Below are positions 19,977 to 28,371 of a stretch of DNA of 64,000 bases, one piece after another. Location of the stretch: NCBI GenBank assembly GCA_013697245.1, contig JACCXH010000015.1, positions 62,001-126,000 of the forward strand, in the 5' to 3' direction. Position 1 is the stretch's first letter, and every line of letters starts with the position of its first letter. Made by a program: the position numbers and the translations under genes. The notes under the pieces were generated by a model. It saw nothing but the letters and a program-made list of their open reading frames with translations, had not been told where the DNA came from and did not search any database. The DNA is from Bacteroidota bacterium (GTDB taxonomy: Bacteria; Bacteroidota; Bacteroidia; B-17B0; Aurantibacillaceae).

Positions 19977-20235
19977 AACCTCTCTAACACTGCTTTTTTA
20001 ATATTGTTTATAAACCGGTTAATCTCTCTTCAAGTTTAAAAAATTTAGCCTAAGAGCCTGATTAAACTTATATAATAATTTGTTTATGCTTATTTTTGAC
20101 TGCAATTTCGTTAAATTTTTCGCCATAATCTTAATTATGCCTGCAAAATTTACCGCATTTCGCTAAAAAATAAGCTGTAAACAATTTTACAATATAAATT
20201 TAAACAGCCTCCAAATATTAATTACTTTTGAACAA

Positions 20236-21054
20236 ATGAGCATTGTTACCTTAACAACCGATTTGGGTTACCGCGACCCATACTTAGCAATTGTTAAGGC
20301 CAGGCTTTTTTCGCAATTACCGGAGATAAAAATTATTGACCTGAGTTGTGATATTAAAGACAATACTATTTCTGATGCTGCATTTATTTTAAAAAATGCC
20401 TTACCCTATTTTCCTGAAAATACCATTCATTTAATGGCGGTAAAATTTATTGTAGATACAGGCAATACCACCAAACAAAATAATATTGATAACACGCGGT
20501 ATTTAATTTCGAAATACAAAGGGCAATTTATTATTTGTCCGGATAATGGTTTGTTCTCTTTAATAGATTCTAATTTTAACGAACCCGTTTATCAATTGGC
20601 TTATGATGGCAATGCCAAACACCATTTTTTTTTAAAAGATATTTTTGTGGACGCCGCCATTCATATTTCAAAAACAAATAAAATGCAAGATATTGGAATG
20701 CCTGCCCCTGAATATTATAAAGCATTTCAGTTTGAAAGTTTTGTAAGCGGCAATGTGCTGCGCGGCAAAGGAATTTATGTTGATGATTTTGGAAACATTA
20801 TTACCAACATTACCGAAAAGCAATTTAACGAAGTGGTCGGCAAAAAAAACTTCAGCATCACATTACCCGGCGCCCGCATTAATAAAATTGTAAGCACTTA
20901 CGATGAGGTAAAGCAAGGCCAGCCATTGGTATTGTTTAACAGCTTTGGTAATTTAGAAGTGGCCGTAAATGGCAAAAGCGCTTTAAATATGTTGTGCCCG
21001 CGAGACATTGGCAGTAAATTTGATTTTAATTTATTAATAGAGTTTTATGATTAA
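20236..21054 (+). CDS. SAM hydrolase / S-adenosyl-L-methionine hydroxide adenosyltransferase family (DUF62)
   Basis: LTTDLGYRDPYLAIVKA, VDTGN, CPDNGLFSLI, YVDDFGNIITNI, NSFGNLEVAVNGKSA. Confidence 0.9.
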   Translation: MSIVTLTTDLGYRDPYLAIVKARLFSQLPEIKIIDLSCDIKDNTISDAAFILKNALPYFPENTIHLMAVKFIVDTGNTTKQNNIDNTRYLISKYKGQFIICPDNGLFSLIDSNFNEPVYQLAYDGNAKHHFFLKDIFVDAAIHISKTNKMQDIGMPAPEYYKAFQFESFVSGNVLRGKGIYVDDFGNIITNITEKQFNEVVGKKNFSITLPGARINKIVSTYDEVKQGQPLVLFNSFGNLEVAVNGKSALNMLCPRDIGSKFDFNLLIEFYD

Positions 21055-21337
21055 GCGCATTGTAAAAATGAGTTTTAAACCTGAGAGTATTGAAGCATTT
21101 AAAACCATTTTTGAAAGCAACTGGCAAAAGATAAAAGGTTTTGATGGTTGCCAACATGTAGAGTTGTTACAGGATGCAAATAACCCCGGATTATTTTTTA
21201 CATACAGCCTTTGGCAAAGCGAAGAACATTTAAATAATTACCGCAATTCAGCATTGTTTAATGCTGTTTGGTCTTCCACAAAAATTTTATTCAATGCAAA
21301 ACCCGAAGCCTGGACGGTAAATGAGTTGTTGTTTTAA
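21047..21337 (+). CDS. Antibiotic biosynthesis monooxygenase (ABM)-like small protein
   Basis: RIVKMSFKPESIEAFKTIFESNWQKIKGFDGCQHVELLQD..YSLWQSEEHLNNYRNS; overlaps upstream ORF by 8 bp. Confidence 0.75.
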   Translation: MIKRIVKMSFKPESIEAFKTIFESNWQKIKGFDGCQHVELLQDANNPGLFFTYSLWQSEEHLNNYRNSALFNAVWSSTKILFNAKPEAWTVNELLF

Positions 21338-21474
21338 TAGTTTTGCCTCAATATTTAATTTCTATTAAGATACGGATATCATAAAATTTTACTAAAGTTG
21401 AATAGTAAGTTTCTTAGCGCGGCATAGCGATCGCAGTAGTTTTAATATCATATGGCTTTACCCTCAAAGTAATA

Positions 21475-21828
21475 TTAGTTCTTACGTATAGCATCCGCAA
21501 CCGGATCAATATTCATCATGCCGTAACTAAAAACAAATTTGTTTCCGCCTTTAACGGTGATGATCACCTTTTTAGCAAAAAAACTTTTTTCAACTTCAAC
21601 GTTTGTAATATCACTTTTTGAAATTTCGAGAAGGTTGCTTTCGGGTTTTTTGATCATATTGGAGTTAGCATAAATATCAGCAAGTGTAGACACATTAAAT
21701 TGTGCATCATACACCAGGCGTTTGTTTGTTACTGCTAACTTGCCATTGTATTTTGCGCCACCAGTTGGTAAAAAAATCAATGTCCAGGTGTCGATCATTT
21801 CTTCTGAAGGTTGTAAGTCAATTTTCAT
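21475..21828 (-). CDS. Small GRAM/PH-like hypothetical protein
   Basis: KYNGKLAVTNKRLVYDAQF..SKSDITNVEVEKSFFAKKVIITVKGGNKFVF resembles GRAM/bPH-like folds. Confidence 0.6.
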   Translation of the reverse strand: MKIDLQPSEEMIDTWTLIFLPTGGAKYNGKLAVTNKRLVYDAQFNVSTLADIYANSNMIKKPESNLLEISKSDITNVEVEKSFFAKKVIITVKGGNKFVFSYGMMNIDPVADAIRKN

Positions 21829-21943
21829 GTGTTTGGTTTTTATATAACCAAATTACATTTCTTTTTGGTCCGGTACAAATTATTTTACAACCTGCTTTAA
21901 GCCATAACTAATAAAAATGTTTTTTTAACGCCAATTGTTGTAA

Positions 21944-22132
21944 ATGATACAGGTATTTAACCACCGTGTTTTCAACAGAATTAATGCCTCGTCACTAACA
22001 GATTGGGAAAGAGCGCAATTATTTCCTCAGTATGAGAATGCTATAAGCTATTTTGCCGTGTTTTTTAATGGCAGCATTTTGGAATCTATACAAGCAATAG
22101 AAAATGAATCCAACCAACTCTTTATACTCTGA
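21944..22132 (+). CDS. Small hypothetical protein
   Basis: 62-aa ORF overlapping the start of the downstream transporter by 29 bp. Confidence 0.4.
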   Translation: MIQVFNHRVFNRINASSLTDWERAQLFPQYENAISYFAVFFNGSILESIQAIENESNQLFIL

Positions 22133-23141
22133 CAAGCAACGTAAAAACATTAACCTTGGGATTATTTTTCTATTGGGAATTTTTTTATTGATCGCTGCAA
22201 AGCCAATTTTTACAGCGCTTTTGGCATCAGTTTTATTTTATACATTATTTAAACCGTTTTTTATATACCTTACTACTAAAAAACATTGGGGTAAATCCCT
22301 AAGCGCAACTATTGTGTTAGCAACATCTTTTTTAATAGTTGTTTTGCCGTTGCTTGGATTAAGCTGGTTGCTTATAAATAAATTACTGGTTTTTCAAACA
22401 CATCCAGAAGCCTTAACTGGCGCGTTAACCAAGTTGCAGGAAACTTTAGGGGCTAAATTCGAAATAAAGGACGCAGTAAAAAATGGATTGAACGATATTT
22501 CTAAATGGGCCATTGGCGCTTTATCGGTTTTTGTGAGTGGCGCCGTGCATATTTTTATTACATTATTAGTGCTTTATTTTACACTGTTCTTTATGTTTAG
22601 ATCGCATGAGGAATTGGAAAAAACATTGTTTAAATATTTGCCTTTTAAGCATCAACAAAGTTTGAAATTAGCAAAAGAGCTTAAAAATACAACTTACTCA
22701 AACATAATTGGGCAAGGGCTTATTGGTGTTAGCCAAGGATTTGTTGTAGCAGTAGGTTTTTTAATTTTTGGAATTCCCGATCCATTATTTTGGGGTATTG
22801 TTTCTGTATTTGTTTGTTTTTTGCCAATTGTTGGCGCACCAATAATTTTTGTACCTGCCGGTATATATGAATTAGCATCGGGTAATACCGTTGCTGGGGT
22901 TGGTATTTTAATTTGGGGTGCGGTACTGGTAACCTTAATAGATAATGTTTTGCGACAATATATTTCAAGAAAAATTGCTAATACACATTCGCTAATTACA
23001 ATTATAGGTGTTATAATTGGCGTGCCAATGTTTGGTTTGATTGGCATAGTAATTGGCCCATTACTAATTTCTTATTTTATAATTTTCGTAAAAATGTTTG
23101 TGACTTCTAATTCGAATGTTGAAGAGGCAGCAATTCGATAA
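22104..23141 (+). CDS. AI-2E family transporter
   Basis: Multi-TM; QGLIGVSQGFVVAVGFLIFGIPDPLFWGIVSVFVCFLPIVGAPIIFVPAGIYELASG pattern. Confidence 0.92.
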   Translation: MNPTNSLYSDKQRKNINLGIIFLLGIFLLIAAKPIFTALLASVLFYTLFKPFFIYLTTKKHWGKSLSATIVLATSFLIVVLPLLGLSWLLINKLLVFQTHPEALTGALTKLQETLGAKFEIKDAVKNGLNDISKWAIGALSVFVSGAVHIFITLLVLYFTLFFMFRSHEELEKTLFKYLPFKHQQSLKLAKELKNTTYSNIIGQGLIGVSQGFVVAVGFLIFGIPDPLFWGIVSVFVCFLPIVGAPIIFVPAGIYELASGNTVAGVGILIWGAVLVTLIDNVLRQYISRKIANTHSLITIIGVIIGVPMFGLIGIVIGPLLISYFIIFVKMFVTSNSNVEEAAIR

Positions 23142-23171
23142 TTGATTTTTTTTTTGAAGAAGAAAATTAAT

Positions 23172-23366
23172 TTAATCCGAATGATCGGGTTTTTTCTTCC
23201 GGTTCAAAATTAAAAAATCATCTACCATTTTAGTAGAATTACCAATAACCATAATGGCATGAATAAGATCTTTTTCTTCGCAATTTAAAAGAGCACTCCA
23301 TTTTGCAATGGCTTCTTTGTTATGAAGATCGATCTTGGTTTCTTTAATATTTGGGGATGGCTGCAT
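23172..23366 (-). CDS. DUF3606 domain-containing protein
   Basis: IDLHNKEAIAKWSALLNCEEKDLIHAIMVIGNS; start moved to the internal ATG (MQPSPNIKETKIDL). Confidence 0.75.
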   Translation of the reverse strand: MQPSPNIKETKIDLHNKEAIAKWSALLNCEEKDLIHAIMVIGNSTKMVDDFLILNRKKKPDHSD

Positions 23367-23401
23367 TTTGCTAAAGTTCCGACATTTTATTTGCAAGCGC
23401 A

Positions 23402-23444
23402 ATGAGTAATATTACCTATTTTTTATATAGGTAATATTACTCAT
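23402..23444. repeat. Perfect 18-bp inverted repeat with nested GTAATATTAC palindromes
   Basis: ATGAGTAATATTACCTAT (23402-23419) / ATAGGTAATATTACTCAT (23427-23444). Confidence 0.9.
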
Positions 23445-23451
23445 AAAAAGG

Positions 23452-23467
23452 TAGGTAAATTTACCTA
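23452..23467. promoter_or_regulatory. 16-bp palindrome TAGGTAAATTTACCTA (putative operator)
   Basis: Exact palindrome; same core recurs at 26286-26303. Confidence 0.55.
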
Positions 23468-23606
23468 TTCGACCATGTTAAAAAGTAATTAAATAATTAA
23501 TAATCATATGTTTAACTTTTTCTTCAGCTGGCGGTATTTCGCATAATATTTAACAATTTTAGTACCTTGTAAACGCAAATCAGTATTAATTTAAAAACTA
23601 AAATTT

Positions 23607-23921
23607 ATGAGCTTTACAGGAAAAGAAGATCACCACGTAACATTAGCAGAAGCTACCGCATGGACAGCTAATTTTCGCGCAACCCAATCAGGTACAACGT
23701 ATACAAAAGGCCATTTTTATGGAAAAGATGCCATTAATGCGATCCTTGCACAAGCGGGTTGCGTGGGTATCCGTATTTATTATGCATTAGATGATCGTGG
23801 TGATAAGCAATTAATTTTGGTAGGCGCAAAAGCCGATGAAAGCGATATGTATAATGGTGTAATGGCTGAGCGCGGGATATCATGTCCGCCGATGTGTCCT
23901 ACAAGTCCATTAAACGGATAA
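23607..23921 (+). CDS. Small hypothetical protein
   Basis: ORF with own terminator; MSFTGKEDHHVTLAEATAWTANFRATQSGTTYTKGHFYGKDAINAILAQAGCVGIRIYYALDDRGDKQLILVGA. Confidence 0.75.
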   Translation: MSFTGKEDHHVTLAEATAWTANFRATQSGTTYTKGHFYGKDAINAILAQAGCVGIRIYYALDDRGDKQLILVGAKADESDMYNGVMAERGISCPPMCPTSPLNG

Positions 23922-23943
23922 TAACTTTTCTTTATGTATTTTT

Positions 23944-23967
23944 AAGGCGGCTATATGCCGCCTTTAT
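23944..23967 (+). terminator. Rho-independent terminator
   Basis: AAGGCGGC-TATAT-GCCGCCTT followed by TTATT. Confidence 0.75.
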
Positions 23968-23979
23968 TATGAAATATGT

Positions 23980-24630
23980 ATGGATGTCCAGTTTGTAATA
24001 TTCTATATTGGTATAGCTTCATCAAGCGTTTGTTTAATTCCGTTTATTATAATTTTAATTAATTTTAAAACGATAAACAAACATTTAATTCCTTTATTGT
24101 GGTTACTTATAATAAATATTGTAGTTGAAATTGTAAATGTAATTTTTGCGCAGTTGGGATTAAATAATCAATATATATTTCACTATTTTACCGTGGCGGA
24201 GTTTACTTTAATTAGTTTATTTTATAGTTTATTTTTCAGCAACTATTTTAGCACTTGGTTAATTAAAATACTTATACCAGTTTTTTTTATTTTGGCATAT
24301 ATAGACAGTAGAATAAATGGATTAAATACGGTGAATAATTTTTCCGCATCTGTAGAATCAATTATCCTGATTTTTTATTCTCTTTTCTTTTTTTATTATG
24401 TGTTAAATAATTTAATTTTCGAGAACCTGCTTTCAACACCCGTATTCTGGCTAAATACCGCTATCTTGTTCTACTTTTCTGGGAACTTGATATTGTTTGT
24501 ATTTAGCAATCATATGGAAAGGATCGATTCAATTAAGTATGGTATTTTATGGTCTGTGATCCATACCTTTTTTAATGTTATATATAATGTATTTTTAAGT
24601 TTAGGATTTTGGAAAGCAAAGGTCAGATAG
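23980..24630 (+). CDS. Hypothetical multi-TM membrane protein
   Basis: About six to seven hydrophobic segments; overlaps the downstream histidine kinase by 22 bp. Confidence 0.7.
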   Translation: MDVQFVIFYIGIASSSVCLIPFIIILINFKTINKHLIPLLWLLIINIVVEIVNVIFAQLGLNNQYIFHYFTVAEFTLISLFYSLFFSNYFSTWLIKILIPVFFILAYIDSRINGLNTVNNFSASVESIILIFYSLFFFYYVLNNLIFENLLSTPVFWLNTAILFYFSGNLILFVFSNHMERIDSIKYGILWSVIHTFFNVIYNVFLSLGFWKAKVR

Positions 24631-25415
24631 ATATTTATATGCTAATAATTATTTCAACGCTGGGTGTATTGGTGTTGGTATTATTTTTAGTTTTTATTGT
24701 GGCGCTTTATCAAAAAAGAATGTTGGCCAATAAAACTATGTTAATTGATGCCGAAAACAAGCACCAAAAAAAATTATTAGATGCTTCGCTTGAGATTGCC
24801 GAACAAGAACGTGTAAAAATTGCTGTTAACCTGCACGATGATATTGGCATTACTTTTAATGTGCTAAAAATGAATTTAAGCCGCCTAAAAAAAAATATTG
24901 ATAAAAAAGAAGTGTTTGACGAGATAATTGCAGCAAGCAGTAAAAATATCGACGATTCGATGGAGACAGTACGCTCTATTTATAATGATATATTACCGCC
25001 AACCCTTACCAACATGGGTTTTGTAAAGGGTCTTAAAGAAGTGTGTAACCAAATAAGCAAAACCTCCGAACTGGAGATCATCTTCCATTCTGAAGAGGAA
25101 AATATTGAGTTCGACAAAAAAATAAAGATCCAGCTCTATCGCCTTGTAAAAGAAGTATTAAATAATACCGTTAAACACGCAAAACCTACTCTTATAGAAA
25201 TTAATATTCAAAACAAAGAAAATAATTTAATAGTAACTATCTTGCATAACGGTATGGGAATTACTACAAAAGAAATCACAAAATTGGCAGGCACTTCTAC
25301 CGGTCTTGGTTTAAAAAGTATTTTAACCCGCACCGAATTAATAAATGCCGGTATTGATTTTACGATTATAAATGCTCAAAAATCGCAGGTCATTATAAAA
25401 ACGCCTCTAGTATAA
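24609..25415 (+). CDS. NarX/DegS-type (HisKA_3) sensor histidine kinase with a single N-terminal TM
   Basis: ERVKIAVNLHDDIGITFNVLKMNLSRL (H-box), LYRLVKEVLNNTVKHAKPT (N-box), TGLGLKSI (G-box). Confidence 0.92.
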   Translation: MESKGQIDIYMLIIISTLGVLVLVLFLVFIVALYQKRMLANKTMLIDAENKHQKKLLDASLEIAEQERVKIAVNLHDDIGITFNVLKMNLSRLKKNIDKKEVFDEIIAASSKNIDDSMETVRSIYNDILPPTLTNMGFVKGLKEVCNQISKTSELEIIFHSEEENIEFDKKIKIQLYRLVKEVLNNTVKHAKPTLIEINIQNKENNLIVTILHNGMGITTKEITKLAGTSTGLGLKSILTRTELINAGIDFTIINAQKSQVIIKTPLV

Positions 25416-25422
25416 AGTAAAT

Positions 25423-26085
25423 ATGAAAAAATTACCCCCCTTAATAAAAATTGCAGTTGTTGACGATCATCAACTATTCCGAGTAGGTGTTGTAGCCTTG
25501 TTAAGTGATTATAATGACATGGAGGTAGTTCTTGAAGCTTCGAATGGGAAGGATCTTTTAACTCAATTAAAAAAAACCACGCCGCATTTAGTATTGCTGG
25601 ATATTGAAATGCCTGAAATGAACGGTATTGAAACTACCCTCGCCTTAAAAAAAGAATATCCCGATATAAAGATCATTATTTTAACCATGCACAACGAGGA
25701 AGAATTTATTTTTGACCTCATGAATAAAGGTGCCAATGGTTTTTTGCCAAAAGATAAAAGTGTGGAAACCGTTGTAGACGCCATCTATAGCGTGATGCAA
25801 AAAGGCTATTATTATAACGACCAAATAACTCAGGCCATTATAAAAGGCAATAGCGGCCATCTTAAAGCGCCCGAGCTATTTAATAAAGCGGCTTCTTTAA
25901 CCGAACGCGAGATCGAGATCATTAAACTTATCTGTGAACAAAAAACCAATCGAGAAATTGGGGAATTGCTTTTTATAAGCGCCAGAACGGTAGATAATCA
26001 TAAAACAAATATCTTTACCAAAATTGGCAGCAAAACCACTATCGGTATTGTCATGTTTGCTATGCAGGCAAAGCTTATCAGCTAA
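25423..26085 (+). CDS. NarL/LuxR-type response regulator
   Basis: VVDDHQLFRVG, LLDIEMPEMNGIE, LTMHNEEEF, K in LPKDKS; SLTEREIEIIKLICEQKTNREIGELLFISARTVDNHKTNIFTKIG. Confidence 0.95.
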   Translation: MKKLPPLIKIAVVDDHQLFRVGVVALLSDYNDMEVVLEASNGKDLLTQLKKTTPHLVLLDIEMPEMNGIETTLALKKEYPDIKIIILTMHNEEEFIFDLMNKGANGFLPKDKSVETVVDAIYSVMQKGYYYNDQITQAIIKGNSGHLKAPELFNKAASLTEREIEIIKLICEQKTNREIGELLFISARTVDNHKTNIFTKIGSKTTIGIVMFAMQAKLIS

Positions 26086-26285
26086 CAGGCAACTGATATT
26101 ATACTACCTAAGCTTATCAGGAAAAACAAAGAACAACGCTTTATTACTACTTGCAAAGTGCCGGTTAATGGCATTCTGCGGATAGGCGTCAATGAGTTAA
26201 ACGATAATAGACTTATGGGGAACATGCCTTTTTACTCTAAAAAAATACTCGAAATTTAAAAATATGTAAATTTACTTACCTTTTT

Positions 26286-26303
26286 ATAGGTAAATTTACC
26301 TAT
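26286..26303. promoter_or_regulatory. 18-bp palindrome ATAGGTAAATTTACCTAT (putative operator)
   Basis: Exact palindrome; a further GTAAATTTAC lies at 26266-26275; upstream of the orphan receiver gene. Confidence 0.55.
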
Positions 26304-26413
26304 ACGATTCTTGTAATTTAACAAGTCCGGAAATTTACCTTACTAATTCTATAAAAATTGTTTCTTTAATAAAATTATATTTACTTTTATTAAACCAAGC
26401 ATATTAACTAACC

Positions 26414-26830
26414 ATGAAAAGAAAAGAACCTAAATATAAATACAAGTATGCCATGCTTTTGGACGATAATGAACTCGATAATTTTATCAATCAAAAGATC
26501 ATTGAAGCAAATCATTTCGCAAATAAGATATATGTTAACACCGGTAGTAAAAGTGCACTGGAATTTTTAAACAATCTTTCTATCTCAAGTACAGAAGCAA
26601 TTGATATTTTTCCGGAAATAATATTTGTGGATCTTAATATGCCTATGATGGATGGTTTTCAGTTCATTGAAAACCTTAAAGATAAATTACCGCAAAAATT
26701 AAAGTTGCTAAAATTAGTGATCCTTACTTCTTCTGTAAACCCCGAAGATAAGAAGAAAGCCAGCGAAATAGAACTGGATATTACTTTCTTAAATAAGCCT
26801 TTAACCCAGGAAATGTTGGAAAAACTCTAA
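26414..26830 (+). CDS. Single-domain response regulator receiver
   Basis: AMLLDDNELDNFI, IFVDLNMPMMDGFQFIENL, LTSS, LNKPL. Confidence 0.9.
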   Translation: MKRKEPKYKYKYAMLLDDNELDNFINQKIIEANHFANKIYVNTGSKSALEFLNNLSISSTEAIDIFPEIIFVDLNMPMMDGFQFIENLKDKLPQKLKLLKLVILTSSVNPEDKKKASEIELDITFLNKPLTQEMLEKL

Positions 26831-28242
26831 CTTAATATTTTCTTTTTAAGTTCAGGAATTAAATGTGGTAACACCTCGTTGTTTTTATTATTATTGGCTA
26901 TAAAAAGTACAAAAAGGTCTTTGTTCTTAGACATCGTTTTTGCGTTGTTGTTCATTTCTGATTCAAATATCTTTATTAAATGCAACACGTGATAGTATTT
27001 TTCTATCTGCTCTGATTTTATCTTTCTTGAAATGCTTTTTAAGGTCAGTTCTACAAGGTCAAATTCTTTTTGTGTAAGATAGATATAGGCAAGGGTTAAT
27101 TTTACATTTATACCTTCATGAAAGAAATCCTTAAAACTAAAATTATTGATGATGTTGTTCAAACAATTTACTGCCTCCTTAAAGTTTTTTTGCTTGTAAT
27201 ATAGCATAGCATTGTAAGTTGCTATTACAACCTTTGCATGGCTATCGTCGGGATCATAAAAAAGTTCAATTGTTTTTGGATGCTCTTGCAAGTCCTCGTA
27301 GCGGGCTGTTTCTTCGCAAAACTTAATTTTAGAGGCTAAAAATTTAGAAGTAATACAAATGTTATTATACAAAAGTAGAGTTGGCAAGCCGTCATTTATT
27401 TTTTCATAAAAACTCAATGCCGCTTTATAGTCGACTATCGAGAGGAAGTATTCAAAGGATAAATAATCTAAAACAACTTCCCATTTTTTTTGCGGAGAGG
27501 TTTGGGGTAATTCGGAGAATATTTTACGCGTACTTTGAATAATTTCGGTTGCAGAAAGCTCTGTAACTTTATTTTCACCACAGAAAATGATCATTTGTAG
27601 TTCTATAAAGTATTTTATGATCTCAATTTGCCTAGATTGGTTTAAAGCGTATAAATTGTCTACCTCATTCTTTAAAAAATAAAGGGTATCAAGGTCCTGT
27701 TGACTCTTTGAAAAGCTGTAATGTCCCAGTATACGGTTAAAATTACCTAGTATTTCTTCGGCTTTTTCTAAAGAAAGCGCCAGGGCGGTATGTTTATTGA
27801 ACAGTTGCGAGTAATGAAAGTGTTTTTCCGAATAAAGGTGCATTTTTTTTAAAGCACTGTATACCACTAACAGATCATTATGCAGTTCAAATTTGAGGAG
27901 TTCTTTTTCAAGCTTATTTAAAAATGCGATGGCGGTCTCGCGCGGCATATTAAAACAAACATCGGGCACCTGTAATAATTGCTTAATAAGGTTTTCTCTG
28001 GTGGTAAAAACATCTAGCGATAAGTGCTCCTGGATCTTATCATATAAGCGTGATTTTAAAACATAAAATGAATTTGAACTAATAACGAGTTGTTTCATTA
28101 TTTCCGCATCGCCGGGGCTGCCCTTACGGTATGATTGAAACAGCAAGGAATAATTATCGGCTTTTGTTTTTTTAAATGAGTCGCCAATACTTGCAAAATC
28201 GCTTTCGCTTAATTGAGTTATAACTTGTTTTAACTTATGCAT
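26827..28242 (-). CDS. Hypothetical helical-repeat (TPR-like) protein
   Basis: Long ORF rich in helix-pair patterns; converges on 26414-26830 with a 4-bp overlap. Confidence 0.75.
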   Translation of the reverse strand: MHKLKQVITQLSESDFASIGDSFKKTKADNYSLLFQSYRKGSPGDAEIMKQLVISSNSFYVLKSRLYDKIQEHLSLDVFTTRENLIKQLLQVPDVCFNMPRETAIAFLNKLEKELLKFELHNDLLVVYSALKKMHLYSEKHFHYSQLFNKHTALALSLEKAEEILGNFNRILGHYSFSKSQQDLDTLYFLKNEVDNLYALNQSRQIEIIKYFIELQMIIFCGENKVTELSATEIIQSTRKIFSELPQTSPQKKWEVVLDYLSFEYFLSIVDYKAALSFYEKINDGLPTLLLYNNICITSKFLASKIKFCEETARYEDLQEHPKTIELFYDPDDSHAKVVIATYNAMLYYKQKNFKEAVNCLNNIINNFSFKDFFHEGINVKLTLAYIYLTQKEFDLVELTLKSISRKIKSEQIEKYYHVLHLIKIFESEMNNNAKTMSKNKDLFVLFIANNNKNNEVLPHLIPELKKKILS

Positions 28243-28371
28243 TGTTTTTTAAAAAAAGTGGTTAAGGTAAAATTAAGCAAATTTCGACTAAAACTTACAT
28301 ATTTAATATTAAGGCTAAAACGCAGTAGATATTTTTTTAAAAGGGGGCTTCCTTTGATGAAAATATTTATA

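Noticed and set aside
21420-21445. GCGATCGC octamer resembling the cyanobacterial HIP1 palindrome
   Set aside because: Single occurrence noticed in an AT-rich Bacteroidota window; most likely chance.
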